DNA from: Porphyridium purpureum
Lineage: Eukaryota > Rhodophyta > Bangiophyceae > Porphyridiales > Porphyridiaceae
Length of the DNA stretch: 64,000 bases
Assembly: GCA_008690995.1 (NCBI GenBank)
Contig: VRMN01000001.1
Location: forward strand, 434,001-498,000
Direction of reading: 5' to 3'
This document shows positions 1 through 9,045 of this stretch, piece after piece. A program made the position numbers and the translations under genes. Under the pieces are notes generated by a model. The model did no database searches. It was not told the origin of the DNA and saw only the letters and a list, made by a program, of their open reading frames with translations. Numbering within the stretch: position 1 is the stretch's first letter; each line of letters opens with the position of its first letter.

Positions 1-2
1 TG

Positions 3-134
3 CTGAGCACGACGCAAGACATCGAGCGCGTGTTTCTCGGGTCAGAGGAAGATGAGGTCAAGTGCTCCGTGCTCAGTGGCGGGATCCTGTCCGACGACAA
101 GATGTCGTTTACTTTTGATATTATGCTGAGATAG
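3..134 (+). CDS. 3' end of an unidentified protein gene (partial)
   Basis: An open plus-strand frame enters from the left edge and ends at a TAG at 132-134, giving the last 43 residues of a protein. The tail is hydrophilic with an acidic patch (GSEEDE) and ends FDIMLR. No family was recognised from so short a piece. It is called coding because the frame is open from the edge and its composition resembles neighbouring genes. It could be a chance frame. Confidence 0.45.
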   Translation: MSTTQDIERVFLGSEEDEVKCSVLSGGILSDDKMSFTFDIMLR

Positions 135-775
135 TATTGTGCAGGTAGTTCGGATGCATGCACAATGTAATCTCTGCAAGACCGTCGGAGTTCACGGCCG
201 GGTGATCCAACGGCTCGGTTTCGATTTTGAAAACTGCACGTCCTCTGCAATGTTAGCGCGGTAGAGCGGCACCACGTTGCGCTCTCCGGTAGCTAGAGAA
301 CGAGTGTTCTTTCGTGGCGTTTACGGTGACTCCTGCGGAATCCTGGACGACTACGAGCACGCTCAGGACAAGCCAACGTGCACTCATGCAATGGTTCCGA
401 GTACACAAAGATTGGAAATCTTGTTGGCCAAAAATGCAAGAAACCGTTCTTTCACAAGAGAAAAGGAAACGGCGCGTGCTTAAAACTTCCCATGGAACCA
501 CACGCGCTCTTGAATTTTTTATATCCTATATTCTTATTTTGTTCCTTTGTCAACCAGGCTACGCTTTCGCGCGTTCGAGAAATCCGACGCGTTCGTCATG
601 GGTGCGCAGGCGTGGTCGAGCTTCGCCCGTGGCCTATGCATGCTTTTCTCCGGCCCGAAAGACATGCAACGTCCAGGACAGAGAAGGCCCCGCGCTCTGT
701 TAAACGACAAGGCTATCTAATATTCTTGCGAAATATGTCAGGAAGTGTGAATTCGATTCTGCCTAATTGTTTCTC
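135..775. other. Intergenic spacer, no gene seen
   Basis: About 640 bases separate the partial gene from the 3' end of the phosphatase gene. Short frames exist on both strands but none has family features, and they overlap one another. The tracts around 515-560 are AT-rich, as expected for 3' flanks of two converging genes. Confidence 0.5.
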
Positions 776-1933
776 CTAGTCGAGCAGTCTTTGCTTGATC
801 TGGACTTTCATGGGTGTTCCCTCGCCAGCTGCGAGCGAAATGATGGAGATCTCGCCGTCCAAAATTTCAATGGCCTCGCGCACGCCGCCATAAAACTTGC
901 TCATTCCGGTATCCATCCTCCACGCCGCGCCATGACACGCACCGTTGATTCCACTGAATTGGATGGTGTGGCCTATAAACATTGTGCTTGTGTGGGTCTC
1001 CTTGAGCACGCGGCGGAGATCGCTGCATTGGGCAGCACTGAGCGCAGAGCCCATTGGCATACCGTACCTTCGCGTCCAAACCACGGCGTCTGGTCCTGCT
1101 AAATTGGACAACGCAAAGTCCATGTCTGCATCTTCGGCGCCGTTGCCTCGGACAAAGCTTTGTGTCCGCACATTGAGCGCATGCAGTGATTCCACACCGC
1201 CAGGAATTGTCTGTGGTATGACACCTGCATGCACAAACAAGTGGCTCCCAATAATCAGGGCCACTTTTGAGTAGGCAAATATCCGCCTCGAAATCGAGCC
1301 GCCTGCAAGTAGCGCCTGCGCGCGACGTTGTACTAGCGGGTGCTGTATCGACTGTGCACGTTGCTTCACGCGCTCAGAAACGTCGTCGAGCGCCATTTTA
1401 TTGGTCAGATTGAAAGTCTGAGCCCATGCGCCTGGCGCGACGTACCGGAAATCGCCCATCAGATTCATGACTTCATGGTTGCCGAGCAGCAGATGTACCT
1501 CACCCCCACACTCGCGAGCCTGTGCTTTGAGATCCCACAGGATATCCAGGGCACGAAACTCCTCGTCGCCGCGGTCAAGAACATCACCCAGTTGCACGAG
1601 CACCGCGTCCGCTCCGCGCCACGAGACTCTTCCGTCGGGATCGGAGCGGGCTACCTCAGTGGCATCCAGTAAAGCCAGCATGGCGTCTGCGTCGCCATGA
1701 ACATCCGGAAGCACCACGATCCGCCGCCGCGCGCGCAGGCGAGTCAGTTCGTTTGAGTTTTCCGTCTGTGGCCCGGGCGGTGGTACCTCTGGCCACCACG
1801 CGACACCAGCGCCCGGTTCAGTCGCCGCACAGCTTCCGAATGACGCATCGGCGCCACCCAGATTGGCCAGCAGTAGCGTCCACCATACCAGAGCGATGCC
1901 GAGTTGGCAAATAGCACGCCATCTTTCTATCAT
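776..1933 (-). CDS. Shewanella-like protein phosphatase (metallophosphatase)
   Basis: 385 residues. A PPP-fold Ser/Thr or Tyr phosphatase of the Shewanella-like (SLP) group, which is found in bacteria, plants and algae. The metal-binding motifs appear in order: LPDVHGD near residue 75, GDVLDRG, LLGNHEVMNL, then FVHAGV and GHT in the C-terminal half. Asp, His and Asn in these motifs bind the two-metal centre in the family. The first 30 or so residues form a hydrophobic stretch (LGIALVWWTLLL) that looks like a signal peptide or membrane anchor. Plant SLP1 is plastidial and SLP2 mitochondrial, so this one is probably organellar or secretory. The ATG at 1931-1933 is the first in frame. Substrate unknown. 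Confidence 0.9.
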   Translation of the reverse strand: MIERWRAICQLGIALVWWTLLLANLGGADASFGSCAATEPGAGVAWWPEVPPPGPQTENSNELTRLRARRRIVVLPDVHGDADAMLALLDATEVARSDPDGRVSWRGADAVLVQLGDVLDRGDEEFRALDILWDLKAQARECGGEVHLLLGNHEVMNLMGDFRYVAPGAWAQTFNLTNKMALDDVSERVKQRAQSIQHPLVQRRAQALLAGGSISRRIFAYSKVALIIGSHLFVHAGVIPQTIPGGVESLHALNVRTQSFVRGNGAEDADMDFALSNLAGPDAVVWTRRYGMPMGSALSAAQCSDLRRVLKETHTSTMFIGHTIQFSGINGACHGAAWRMDTGMSKFYGGVREAIEILDGEISIISLAAGEGTPMKVQIKQRLLD

Positions 1934-2262
1934 CCTCGTATTATCGCTTCCCGAGGACTTTGCAGAAATTGACAGCGGTCCGACGGCGGTTCGACGGCGG
2001 TTCGGAGGTGTGGTGAGCAGGAAGGCAACAAGCTTTAGGATTGCATAGACTTACTTTACCTTGACAATATGTACATTCAAATACTGTATACTGTGAGTCG
2101 GCTTTCCCTGGGTGCGGCCTCTAGCATTGCTTGAAGCACGGTGCTCCATATCGTCCCCGAGAAGCAAAGACTCGCGTCCAAAATAATTAAAAACAAACAT
2201 GCAAAGGTGACGAGGATGACAGCAATGGCGAAACAGCAGGACCGCTTGGAGCCCGCTGCTCA
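1934..2262. promoter_or_regulatory. Upstream region of the phosphatase gene
   Basis: This 329-base gap lies between the phosphatase start and the 3' end of the next minus-strand gene. It has a direct repeat of an 11-mer (CGACGGCGGTT twice, 1981-2002) about 50 bases upstream of the ATG and an AT-rich patch at 2050-2095. No gene is seen. Confidence 0.4.
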
Positions 2263-2961
2263 TTACAAGCACTCCAGACCAGACGCAGCACTTTCGGGCG
2301 CCGCAGCAGAAGCAGACGCACCGAGAGCGGATCTGCTGAGCCTCTCCTGCACGAGCAAAATGTCTTCCGCACCCTCCTCGTCGCTCTCGTCTTCATCACA
2401 ATCGGCCCGATATCCAGGCGGAGGGCCAAACACTTCAGGAGACGAAGCAAACGCCACACGGCGGCATGGAGGTGACAGCAGTGGTGTCACAGGCGAGAAT
2501 GACGAACCGTCCTTCTCCGACTTGACGCGCTTGGGTTCGTTGCTCGACTCTAGTCCAAACGAAAAATTCTTTTCGCGCTTGCCTAGCATCGAAACTGGCT
2601 GCGAAGGCGACGGGTCTGCGTCTAAGCTACGGTCCTTGGCATTCGGACTCTTTCTTTGTTCTTGGTCAGGCGGGTTAAAATAAAAATCCCAGCTTTCCTC
2701 CATGACCTCGCTGAGGAGTGTTTGCTTCTGCTTCTGCCTTTGTTGACAGTCAAACGTGACACACGCGGAATTCGCGGACGCCACTGCGTCGCTACACGAA
2801 CACTTCAACTTATTAAATGCCTTCAGCCAATCACACGCCCTATACAAGCCCGTGTTCAGCCGCGTGTGCCGCTCGGTGCTTCCGTCAAAGTCCTCTCGCG
2901 CGCCAAACGTCGTGGGCAGATCATGAATATGCGCGAGCAACTCATGCTGCGCCCTCTCCAT
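2263..2961 (-). CDS. Hypothetical acidic, mostly disordered protein
   Basis: 232 residues from the ATG at 2959-2961; an in-frame ATG four codons upstream (2973) is also possible. The N-terminal 80 residues are mixed and contain several Cys. The middle is Lys/Ser rich with a possible nuclear signal (KREKNF, EPKRVKSEK). The C-terminal third has an acidic run (CDEDESDEEGAED) followed by Ala/Ser-rich sequence. No known domain was recognised. Composition suggests a nuclear regulatory or scaffold protein, which is inference. Upstream, at 3041-3061, lies a CT repeat that reads GA on the sense strand, as in many genes of this window. Confidence 0.55.
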   Translation of the reverse strand: MERAQHELLAHIHDLPTTFGAREDFDGSTERHTRLNTGLYRACDWLKAFNKLKCSCSDAVASANSACVTFDCQQRQKQKQTLLSEVMEESWDFYFNPPDQEQRKSPNAKDRSLDADPSPSQPVSMLGKREKNFSFGLESSNEPKRVKSEKDGSSFSPVTPLLSPPCRRVAFASSPEVFGPPPGYRADCDEDESDEEGAEDILLVQERLSRSALGASASAAAPESAASGLECL

Positions 2962-3419
2962 CCCCACGCACATCCGCACACTCCAACGGCGCGGCTCTTC
3001 GTCTCACACCCACCCGTCCTCCTCCCAACTCTGACCTCGCTCTCTCTCTCTCTCTCTCTTTCTCGCCCTCTCGACACGACTATCTCTTCTTCCTTCGCGG
3101 TCTTGTCGGTCTTCCCGGTTACCGCACCACGCCCTCGTACCGTTAACTGGGCCTTCCTTCAACCTCCCTCAATCACGCGTTCAAATCCCCTCCAGCCAAC
3201 ACCGGCGCTTTCAGCCGCAGCTCGTTTTCACGCTTCGTCAGATTCCGTGATGTTTTAACGCTTTCTTATCATAAAAGGTACAGTCCTCGTGAACCCAAAC
3301 GCAGAAACATGACTGTACACTACGCGACATCGCACATCTGAAAATTGAACGTGCAACGCTAAACAAACGTAAACGTCTACTATATAATATGTAATTTTTC
3401 TCTTCCACAGCCAGCTTCT
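2962..3419. promoter_or_regulatory. Upstream region with (CT)n and TGTAC motifs
   Basis: The gap upstream of the acidic-protein gene holds a CT microsatellite at about 3041-3061 (GA on the sense strand of that gene), a GGTTACCG/CCGTTAAC pair at about 3115-3147, and TGTAC-type motifs at 3277-3282 and 3311-3319. It ends at the tRNA gene. No coding frame is convincing. Confidence 0.45.
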
Positions 3420-3532
3420 GGGTCTGTGGCTCAATTGGTAGAGTGGCCGCTTAGCACGTTCGAAGCCTCAAGATCGATGTAGCTTAGAACCTTGATTGCG
3501 GCAGGTACCGGGATCGAAGCCCGGCAGATCCA
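3420..3532 (+). tRNA. tRNA-Ala(AGC) with a 40-base anticodon-loop intron
   Basis: The mature halves fold as a standard tRNA. The acceptor stem is GGGTCTG (3420-3426) against CAGATCC (3525-3531) with discriminator A3532. The D stem is GCTC/GAGT. The anticodon stem is GCCGC (3446-3450) against GCGGC (3498-3502), with loop TT-AGC-A then T. The T arm is CCGGG-ATCGAAG-CCCGG. The intron at 3457-3496 sits after position 37, the canonical place for splicing by tRNA endonuclease. The A54 loop and the GGATCGA B box match eukaryotic tRNA-Ala. A T run at 3536-3541 is the likely Pol III terminator. Confidence 0.93.
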
Positions 3533-3535
3533 AAC

Positions 3536-3541
3536 TTTTTT
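3536..3541 (+). terminator. Pol III T-run terminator
   Basis: Six T residues start four bases after the tRNA discriminator base, the usual Pol III stop signal. Confidence 0.75.
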
Positions 3542-3870
3542 GGTGTGTCTTTTTGCTGCGAACAGACTGTTGAGATGTGCATGACGAAGGGCGAGGATTC
3601 TTCGAATGCACCATGGCACGCCAACTTCATTTTGCCCTCTCCTTCTTACTTAACGCCCTCTATTTCCGCTCCGCGCATCGCGCTACAGGGCTGATGCTTC
3701 TTCACCTGCCTTGATTCTGAATCAGTAGATGCATTCATGGCTTCACATGCGCCGCAGCGTGGCAGAATCGCGCGTTCTTTGTCTCACTATGTATGCTAGC
3801 CTTTGCTCTCCAAGCAAGTTTAATAAAGATCGACCGGATGCTGTGTGATGCGTTTCGCTGGTCAGCGCAG
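3542..3870. other. Intergenic spacer, no gene seen
   Basis: About 330 bases lie between the tRNA terminator and the stop of the kinase gene. No convincing frame, repeat or RNA gene is visible. Confidence 0.5.
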
Positions 3871-6800
3871 TCATTTTCTGTACTTCGTGAGGAATGGGTG
3901 TCGTAGCAGTTGCTTGGCCGTCCATCGCAGCTGCGGGTCGGCTGCCCAGCACTTCTTCAGAAAGTCCCGTATTTCGCTCGACAGATAGTCTGGGACAGGT
4001 GGGTGCTCGTCCTCGACCATTTTGAACAGCACCTGCATGCCAGGTAGGTCATGATACGGACGTCGCCCCGTCGCAATTTCCAGGACTGTGCATCCCAGGC
4101 TGAAAATGTCCACGGCAGAGGTATAGGTCTGCCCCTTGGTGATCTCTGGCGCCAAGTACCACGGCGTTCCCACCATCGTGTCTCCAGATGCAAAAGTCTG
4201 TGCGTACGAGGCACAGCTGACTCCGAAATCGGTAATCTTGATGATTCCGGACGCTGACACCATGATATTAGCAGGTTTCAAATCACGGTGCGTCACGCCA
4301 TTCTCGTGCAAATATGCGAGCCCCTCAAGCACCATTGTGCTGATTTCTGCCACCAGAGGCTCTGGAAATGCATGGAATTGCGCCAGGTGCTCCGCGAGCG
4401 ATCGACCGTCTACGTACTCAACCACCAGATTCAGGTCGTTCTGGTCTCCGACAAAGCATCCCTTGTACTCAACGACGTTCTTGTGCAGCAGACCATTCCA
4501 AATACGCAGCTCTTGGAAGGCCTTGCGGTCCACCCCGCAGAGCGGATGGTGCTTGATTTCGGCTTGCTTTGGGTCCTTGCGTGCATTGCTCTGACCAGCT
4601 TTCGCATCCGCGGGCCCGCACTTGCACTCGAGGACCGAGCCCACCTTGTGAAACTGCTTGATTGCAACAAGTTCCTCGCTTCTCAGGTTCTTGGCAAGAT
4701 AGACGGTGCCGTATCCGCCCCGGCCCAGTTCCTGCCCGAGCTCAAAGACGTCCTTTTCCAAGAGCTCGCCAAGCTCTTTGCTCATTCTCATGTTTTCCGG
4801 GCCATCTGCTACGCCGGGCGTTGAGACGACCCCTTCAGATTTCAGGTTTTCCGCGGCCTCCTTTTCCTGAATCTGCTTCTTGAGCTCAAGCGCTCGCAAG
4901 TAATCCGTCAGCTGCACAATGCCCGGATCGTTGCGATTCGAGACCGAGCCCCTGCGAATTTCGTACATTTCCCCTTGGTTGAGCGGCTTTTTCCCGTGCG
5001 GTGACGCATTAAAGTGATGATGCGCTCCGTTTCCATTCGCCAGTTTGGGTCTCTCTCCGAGTCGCTTCGCACCCTTTTCTTGGTACGTTGCAGAATCACC
5101 CCAGTCATCAAGACCACTCTTATCATCCAGAGCTGCAGATTCTCGGCCGATGGCGAGCATTTTGCCGCTCGGCTTGAACGCCGACTTTGACTTGAGAGGT
5201 GCACGCTGGATAAGGCGCGCAACCGAAAGGATTTCTGCCGGTTCCTCATGACGCGCAGCAGCTTCGTCCTCAAGTTCGGACACAAGTAGCGACTTGAGGT
5301 CGTCAAGATTAGCGAGCAGGCTCTGGTCCACATTGCGATCGCGGCAATTGTGCGCGAGCTCGTCCATTTTCGCGACAACTTTTGCAGTGATGCGATGCTG
5401 TTCATCGGAATCCCCGCTCGAGCAAATTCGAAGCAAGGTTGCAAACGCCTCGTTCTTCCTCGTATCGCCCGCATCGCGGATGCTGATGCACGCGTGGATG
5501 AGAAATACCACGCCTTGGTGCTTCAGAAGAGACACACATAATCGCGCGTCGTCGGACATGTTCCGCATGGCCAGGACCAGGTCCAGACTAGGCGACTGCT
5601 GCAGCTGCCACTCATCCATGGTCTGGTCAATCAATCGAATAGCACGCTTGCACAGCGCGGCCGCACCGCCGCATTTGCCCAGAATGTGTCTGCCTGTTTC
5701 GCTAATGGCGATATTCCCAAGGATGCGAGCACTTTCTGATGCGACGGCCGTTTTGATTGAACCGGGCAGGATACGAAGAATTTCGGACAAGAATCCGGCC
5801 TTCATAAGCGCATGGTGCCAGTTCAGGTTCGATGAAAAGTCTGCCAGTGCACTGACAGCATGCAACAGATATTCTTCATCTTTGCCGTAGACAGGATGTT
5901 GTAGTAGTCGGACAAGCAGCGAGAAAATGGCACCATCCGTGCGCTTGTTCAGCGCATCTTGGAACTTCCATCCGTGCGAAGCCAGCTCTGCGATGATCAC
6001 AACGCTTTCTAAAACCGCTGCCTTACAATGCTGCTGCTCCATCGTAGAGCTCAAAGCCACAAGTGCCGGGTCCTTCTCTAGGCACCACTGCAACACATTC
6101 ATCAGGCCCTGGATAGTGCCTTCTCGACCACAGTGCGCGGCCATGTTTTTGCTGCTCGTCACGAGGTTGCGATGAATGCTAACCACCACGCTCGCCACCT
6201 GCGTCGAAACAACGCCGACGCACTCGTCCAGCACGGCCATTGTCGCTTGGATTGCTTTGGCGTCCAGGAAGAGAGGCATCGCGTGCTCGTATTTGGACAT
6301 TTCCAGTAGCACTTCGAGCGCAGCAATGCGATTCGCCAGACCCGAGCTCTTCGTCATCGCGATAGCTAGCAACTTTGTGATCATGGCCGTGCAAATACAT
6401 TTGTCGCGTTCGCTGGCCTCGGGTCCGACCATCTGCCTCTTTAACACGGCCAAGCATTGTGGCAGCGTCGCCTCTTCTGCTAGAAAACGCGGCGAGCCAA
6501 GCGCAGGAATCTGGGGTTCGGAACGTGAGGACTCAAGCTGCGCTTGCGCAAGCGGTCGCTGCTGCGGCTGTGGCTGCGGCTGGCGCGGATTTCCGGTCGG
6601 TTGGCCTTTATCCTGCAGTTTTGCTGCAGGAAGTGCAATCTTTCGGTCAATCAACACACTCTTGCGCGTCGCTGCGCGCGGCACATTTGCCGCTGCGGCA
6701 GCCTGCTGTGGCTTCATGGCAAAGCCCATTCTTTTCGAAGGCGCTTTGGTGGCCGCTGCTGGTACTGCAGACTTTCCACTTCGTGGGGTTTTCCCACCAG

Positions 6801-6951
6801 AATTACTCGGCGCCTGGTTTTCCTGGGCCGCGGATGCCGCAACTACATTATTCCGACTCGTGACGTGAGGAAAAGCGCTCTTTTGACCAACAGGCGCCGG
6901 TGCACTCGCTGCCGCCTGCTTTTTGCGGCGAGCTCCTCCAAATAGTCCCAT
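3871..6951 (-). CDS. ARM-repeat-like protein kinase, STE/MAP3K-like
   Basis: 1026 residues from the ATG at 6949-6951. Residues 1-180 are low complexity (Ala/Pro/Gln/Lys). Residues 180-600 are helical, Leu-rich and ARM/HEAT-like. The kinase domain spans about 735-1020: glycine loop GRGGYG, VAIKQF lysine, HRDLKPAN catalytic loop, DFGVSC, the TMVGTPWYLAPE activation segment and an STE-type C-lobe. All key catalytic residues are present. Between the VAIK strand and the C-helix there is an insertion of about 35 residues with a CKC and an HHPLC motif. The N-terminus MGLFGG followed by ARRKK could be myristoylated and membrane-bound (inference). Plant MAP3K-epsilon has the reverse order, kinase first and ARM last. 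Substrate unknown. Confidence 0.9.
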   Translation of the reverse strand: MGLFGGARRKKQAAASAPAPVGQKSAFPHVTSRNNVVAASAAQENQAPSNSGGKTPRSGKSAVPAAATKAPSKRMGFAMKPQQAAAAANVPRAATRKSVLIDRKIALPAAKLQDKGQPTGNPRQPQPQPQQRPLAQAQLESSRSEPQIPALGSPRFLAEEATLPQCLAVLKRQMVGPEASERDKCICTAMITKLLAIAMTKSSGLANRIAALEVLLEMSKYEHAMPLFLDAKAIQATMAVLDECVGVVSTQVASVVVSIHRNLVTSSKNMAAHCGREGTIQGLMNVLQWCLEKDPALVALSSTMEQQHCKAAVLESVVIIAELASHGWKFQDALNKRTDGAIFSLLVRLLQHPVYGKDEEYLLHAVSALADFSSNLNWHHALMKAGFLSEILRILPGSIKTAVASESARILGNIAISETGRHILGKCGGAAALCKRAIRLIDQTMDEWQLQQSPSLDLVLAMRNMSDDARLCVSLLKHQGVVFLIHACISIRDAGDTRKNEAFATLLRICSSGDSDEQHRITAKVVAKMDELAHNCRDRNVDQSLLANLDDLKSLLVSELEDEAAARHEEPAEILSVARLIQRAPLKSKSAFKPSGKMLAIGRESAALDDKSGLDDWGDSATYQEKGAKRLGERPKLANGNGAHHHFNASPHGKKPLNQGEMYEIRRGSVSNRNDPGIVQLTDYLRALELKKQIQEKEAAENLKSEGVVSTPGVADGPENMRMSKELGELLEKDVFELGQELGRGGYGTVYLAKNLRSEELVAIKQFHKVGSVLECKCGPADAKAGQSNARKDPKQAEIKHHPLCGVDRKAFQELRIWNGLLHKNVVEYKGCFVGDQNDLNLVVEYVDGRSLAEHLAQFHAFPEPLVAEISTMVLEGLAYLHENGVTHRDLKPANIMVSASGIIKITDFGVSCASYAQTFASGDTMVGTPWYLAPEITKGQTYTSAVDIFSLGCTVLEIATGRRPYHDLPGMQVLFKMVEDEHPPVPDYLSSEIRDFLKKCWAADPQLRWTAKQLLRHPFLTKYRK

Positions 6952-9045
6952 GGTTGTCGGCACTGTCTCTTCACGGGTTCTGCTCGGACCTGTCTGGGCG
7001 GATTCAGAAAGACTCGGAACGCACCTCCAGGTATGCAATGGAATCCTTTTTTCAGAACAATGACTCCTCGCAGTTTGGCTCTCTCGTAATCGTGGATCCT
7101 GTGCAAGTAAGAGTCACTTTTGGACTCTGACTTTCTTCTTAGCGAGTTGAACCCTGCACACCCAGCTGCCTTCTTTCTTCACCGTCAAAATCAAAGAGCC
7201 AACCAAACACAGCCGTGTCCAAGGCGAAACACGGCAAGATATTGAGTGACTCGTCGCGACGCCCGAGCTTCTCGTCGTGTCGCCTGTCGAAGCCCGTGCA
7301 ATCGTCCCGACCTACCCTTGTACCTTGCTTGTCTGTATTTGTGTCTCTGCTCTTTCGTACCTGAGGCAGCTATCCTTCTTGTGTGTCCTGAGCAATCCAC
7401 GATTCACTTATCACTCCGAAGCTTCACCGCAATAGGCGCATTCATTCACTCCCTCCGTTGGCCAGGCCAGTAACGAGCCGCATAAAGGAGCGTGCCGCTT
7501 GTTATCTCTCTGAGAATAAGACAACCCCGCGAGCCGTTTCTAGACTGTGCCAAGAAGCCAGAGGCAGCCAGCCAACAAACCAGACGTCCGGCTGCTCGCC
7601 ACGCAGAACAGACCTCAACAAACAAGCCGCCTGCAACTCCTCGTATTGATAAAAAAACCTGGCTACTGCTACTGCTGCTGCTGCTTCGGATGATGGTGGA
7701 GCTACTGGTGCTGGTCGTACTGCAGCATCATCATCCTGTCCATGCACCCACCAACCAAGACGCACACATTTTACCACGCCCGCACGTACGCCAGCTCGCC
7801 GCGCCGACCTGGTGACCGTTACCACTTCCGTTTCAAAATCCAGCCCAACTTTCAAACCGTCCACCTTCCCGCGCCCAACTGGCTAACTGTACGTCCAAGT
7901 ACACTTCCCTCCTCAACAGGCTGCTTTTCTTAACTCTGGCGCGTTTATTATTTAATCTGGCGTAGAATTAAAAATATCCCCCTTTTTCCGGTCTGTCATG
8001 TACGCATTCCTTCCCGCACTTCCGTGCTCGTGTTGTTGTTGGACAGAAGCGACGACGGTGAGCGAGCACGCGCGCGATCGGGATGTTATTTGTATGTTGT
8101 TTTGTATGAGTTGCGTGATTCTTTTGTGCGTGGAAACGCGTGATTGTGGCTGATGAGGAAGTGCGATGATGCGGACTGGGTGAGGGGAAGTGATCATGAA
8201 GCAGCAGCAGCTGAAAAGGAAGAACAAGGCGAACATGAAGAAGCGTGTTCAATCAAATCGATGAGAACGGAAGTATCACGTAATAGCATATGACGCAAAG
8301 GAGCGCGCATGACCAGCGCACTAAACAAGAAGCGCTGCTACCACCACTACGACCGCCATGTGCTAATGTGGCTGCTATGACAACCACTGCTATGACGCCT
8401 AGCGGTATTCATGCTTTTATGGATTTTGGGCTTTTGGGGGTTTTGGTGTTTGCGTTGGTAGAGGAGGCGTTGTGTCGTAGCAAGTGACTTAGTGAGTGAG
8501 GAGCTTGAGCTGAAGGGCGGAAGAAAGGGTGTGGACGAGGAAGGAGAGGGGAAAGAGGGAGAAGGTGGGTTTGTGGGACAAGCCGCTGGAGGAGGGAGGA
8601 GGTAAACAGGGGGAGGGGGAAAGTTCGCGTGTGTGTGTGTGTGTGTGTGTGTTGTGGTGGGTGGTGGTGTGTCAGTTGCTGGAGAGAAACGGGATTTGAG
8701 GGGGGTGGAAGACGCGAGTAACGGGAGTGGGGATGAATATGGCGTGGGTTTAGAAGAGAAGAAGAGCATTTTTTTGACGTGAGGGCGAGCGGTGGTGTGT
8801 GTCTGTGGATTGCGGCGGTGACGGTCGGCGGATCGCCAGGGCATGTCGGCGTGGAGAGAGCAAGAGCGGGGGCGTGCGTTGTGCGGACACTGCGAAGCGT
8901 GAGAGTGGCAAGTGTCGAGGCGTTAGACTTTCCGCAGTGGTGGGGAACGTGCACGCGCGGATCAGATTTCGTTTGTTTTCCGTCCTTGTAGAAGTGAAAG
9001 CGCGCGCGCGCGCGCGAGGGTCGGTGTGTCGCCGGTGCATGCGTG
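6952..9045. promoter_or_regulatory. Long divergent intergenic region
   Basis: A 2.1-kb gap between two diverging genes. It contains a CTG/CTA triplet run (about 7661-7690), TGTAC-type motifs at 7882-7903, a purine-rich block on the plus strand at 8500-8580 (sense for the downstream gene), a (GT)n run at about 8630-8652 and an alternating CG run at 9001-9016 just before the next ATG. Long antisense frames here look like by-products of GC bias. I see no supported gene. Confidence 0.45.

Noticed and set aside
2656-3258. A 200-codon plus-strand frame over the CT repeat
   Set aside because: It overlaps the acidic-protein gene on the other strand and codes for Ser/Leu repeats from the microsatellite.
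3431-3619. A 62-codon minus-strand frame across the tRNA
   Set aside because: It overlaps the tRNA-Ala gene and its intron and has no protein features.
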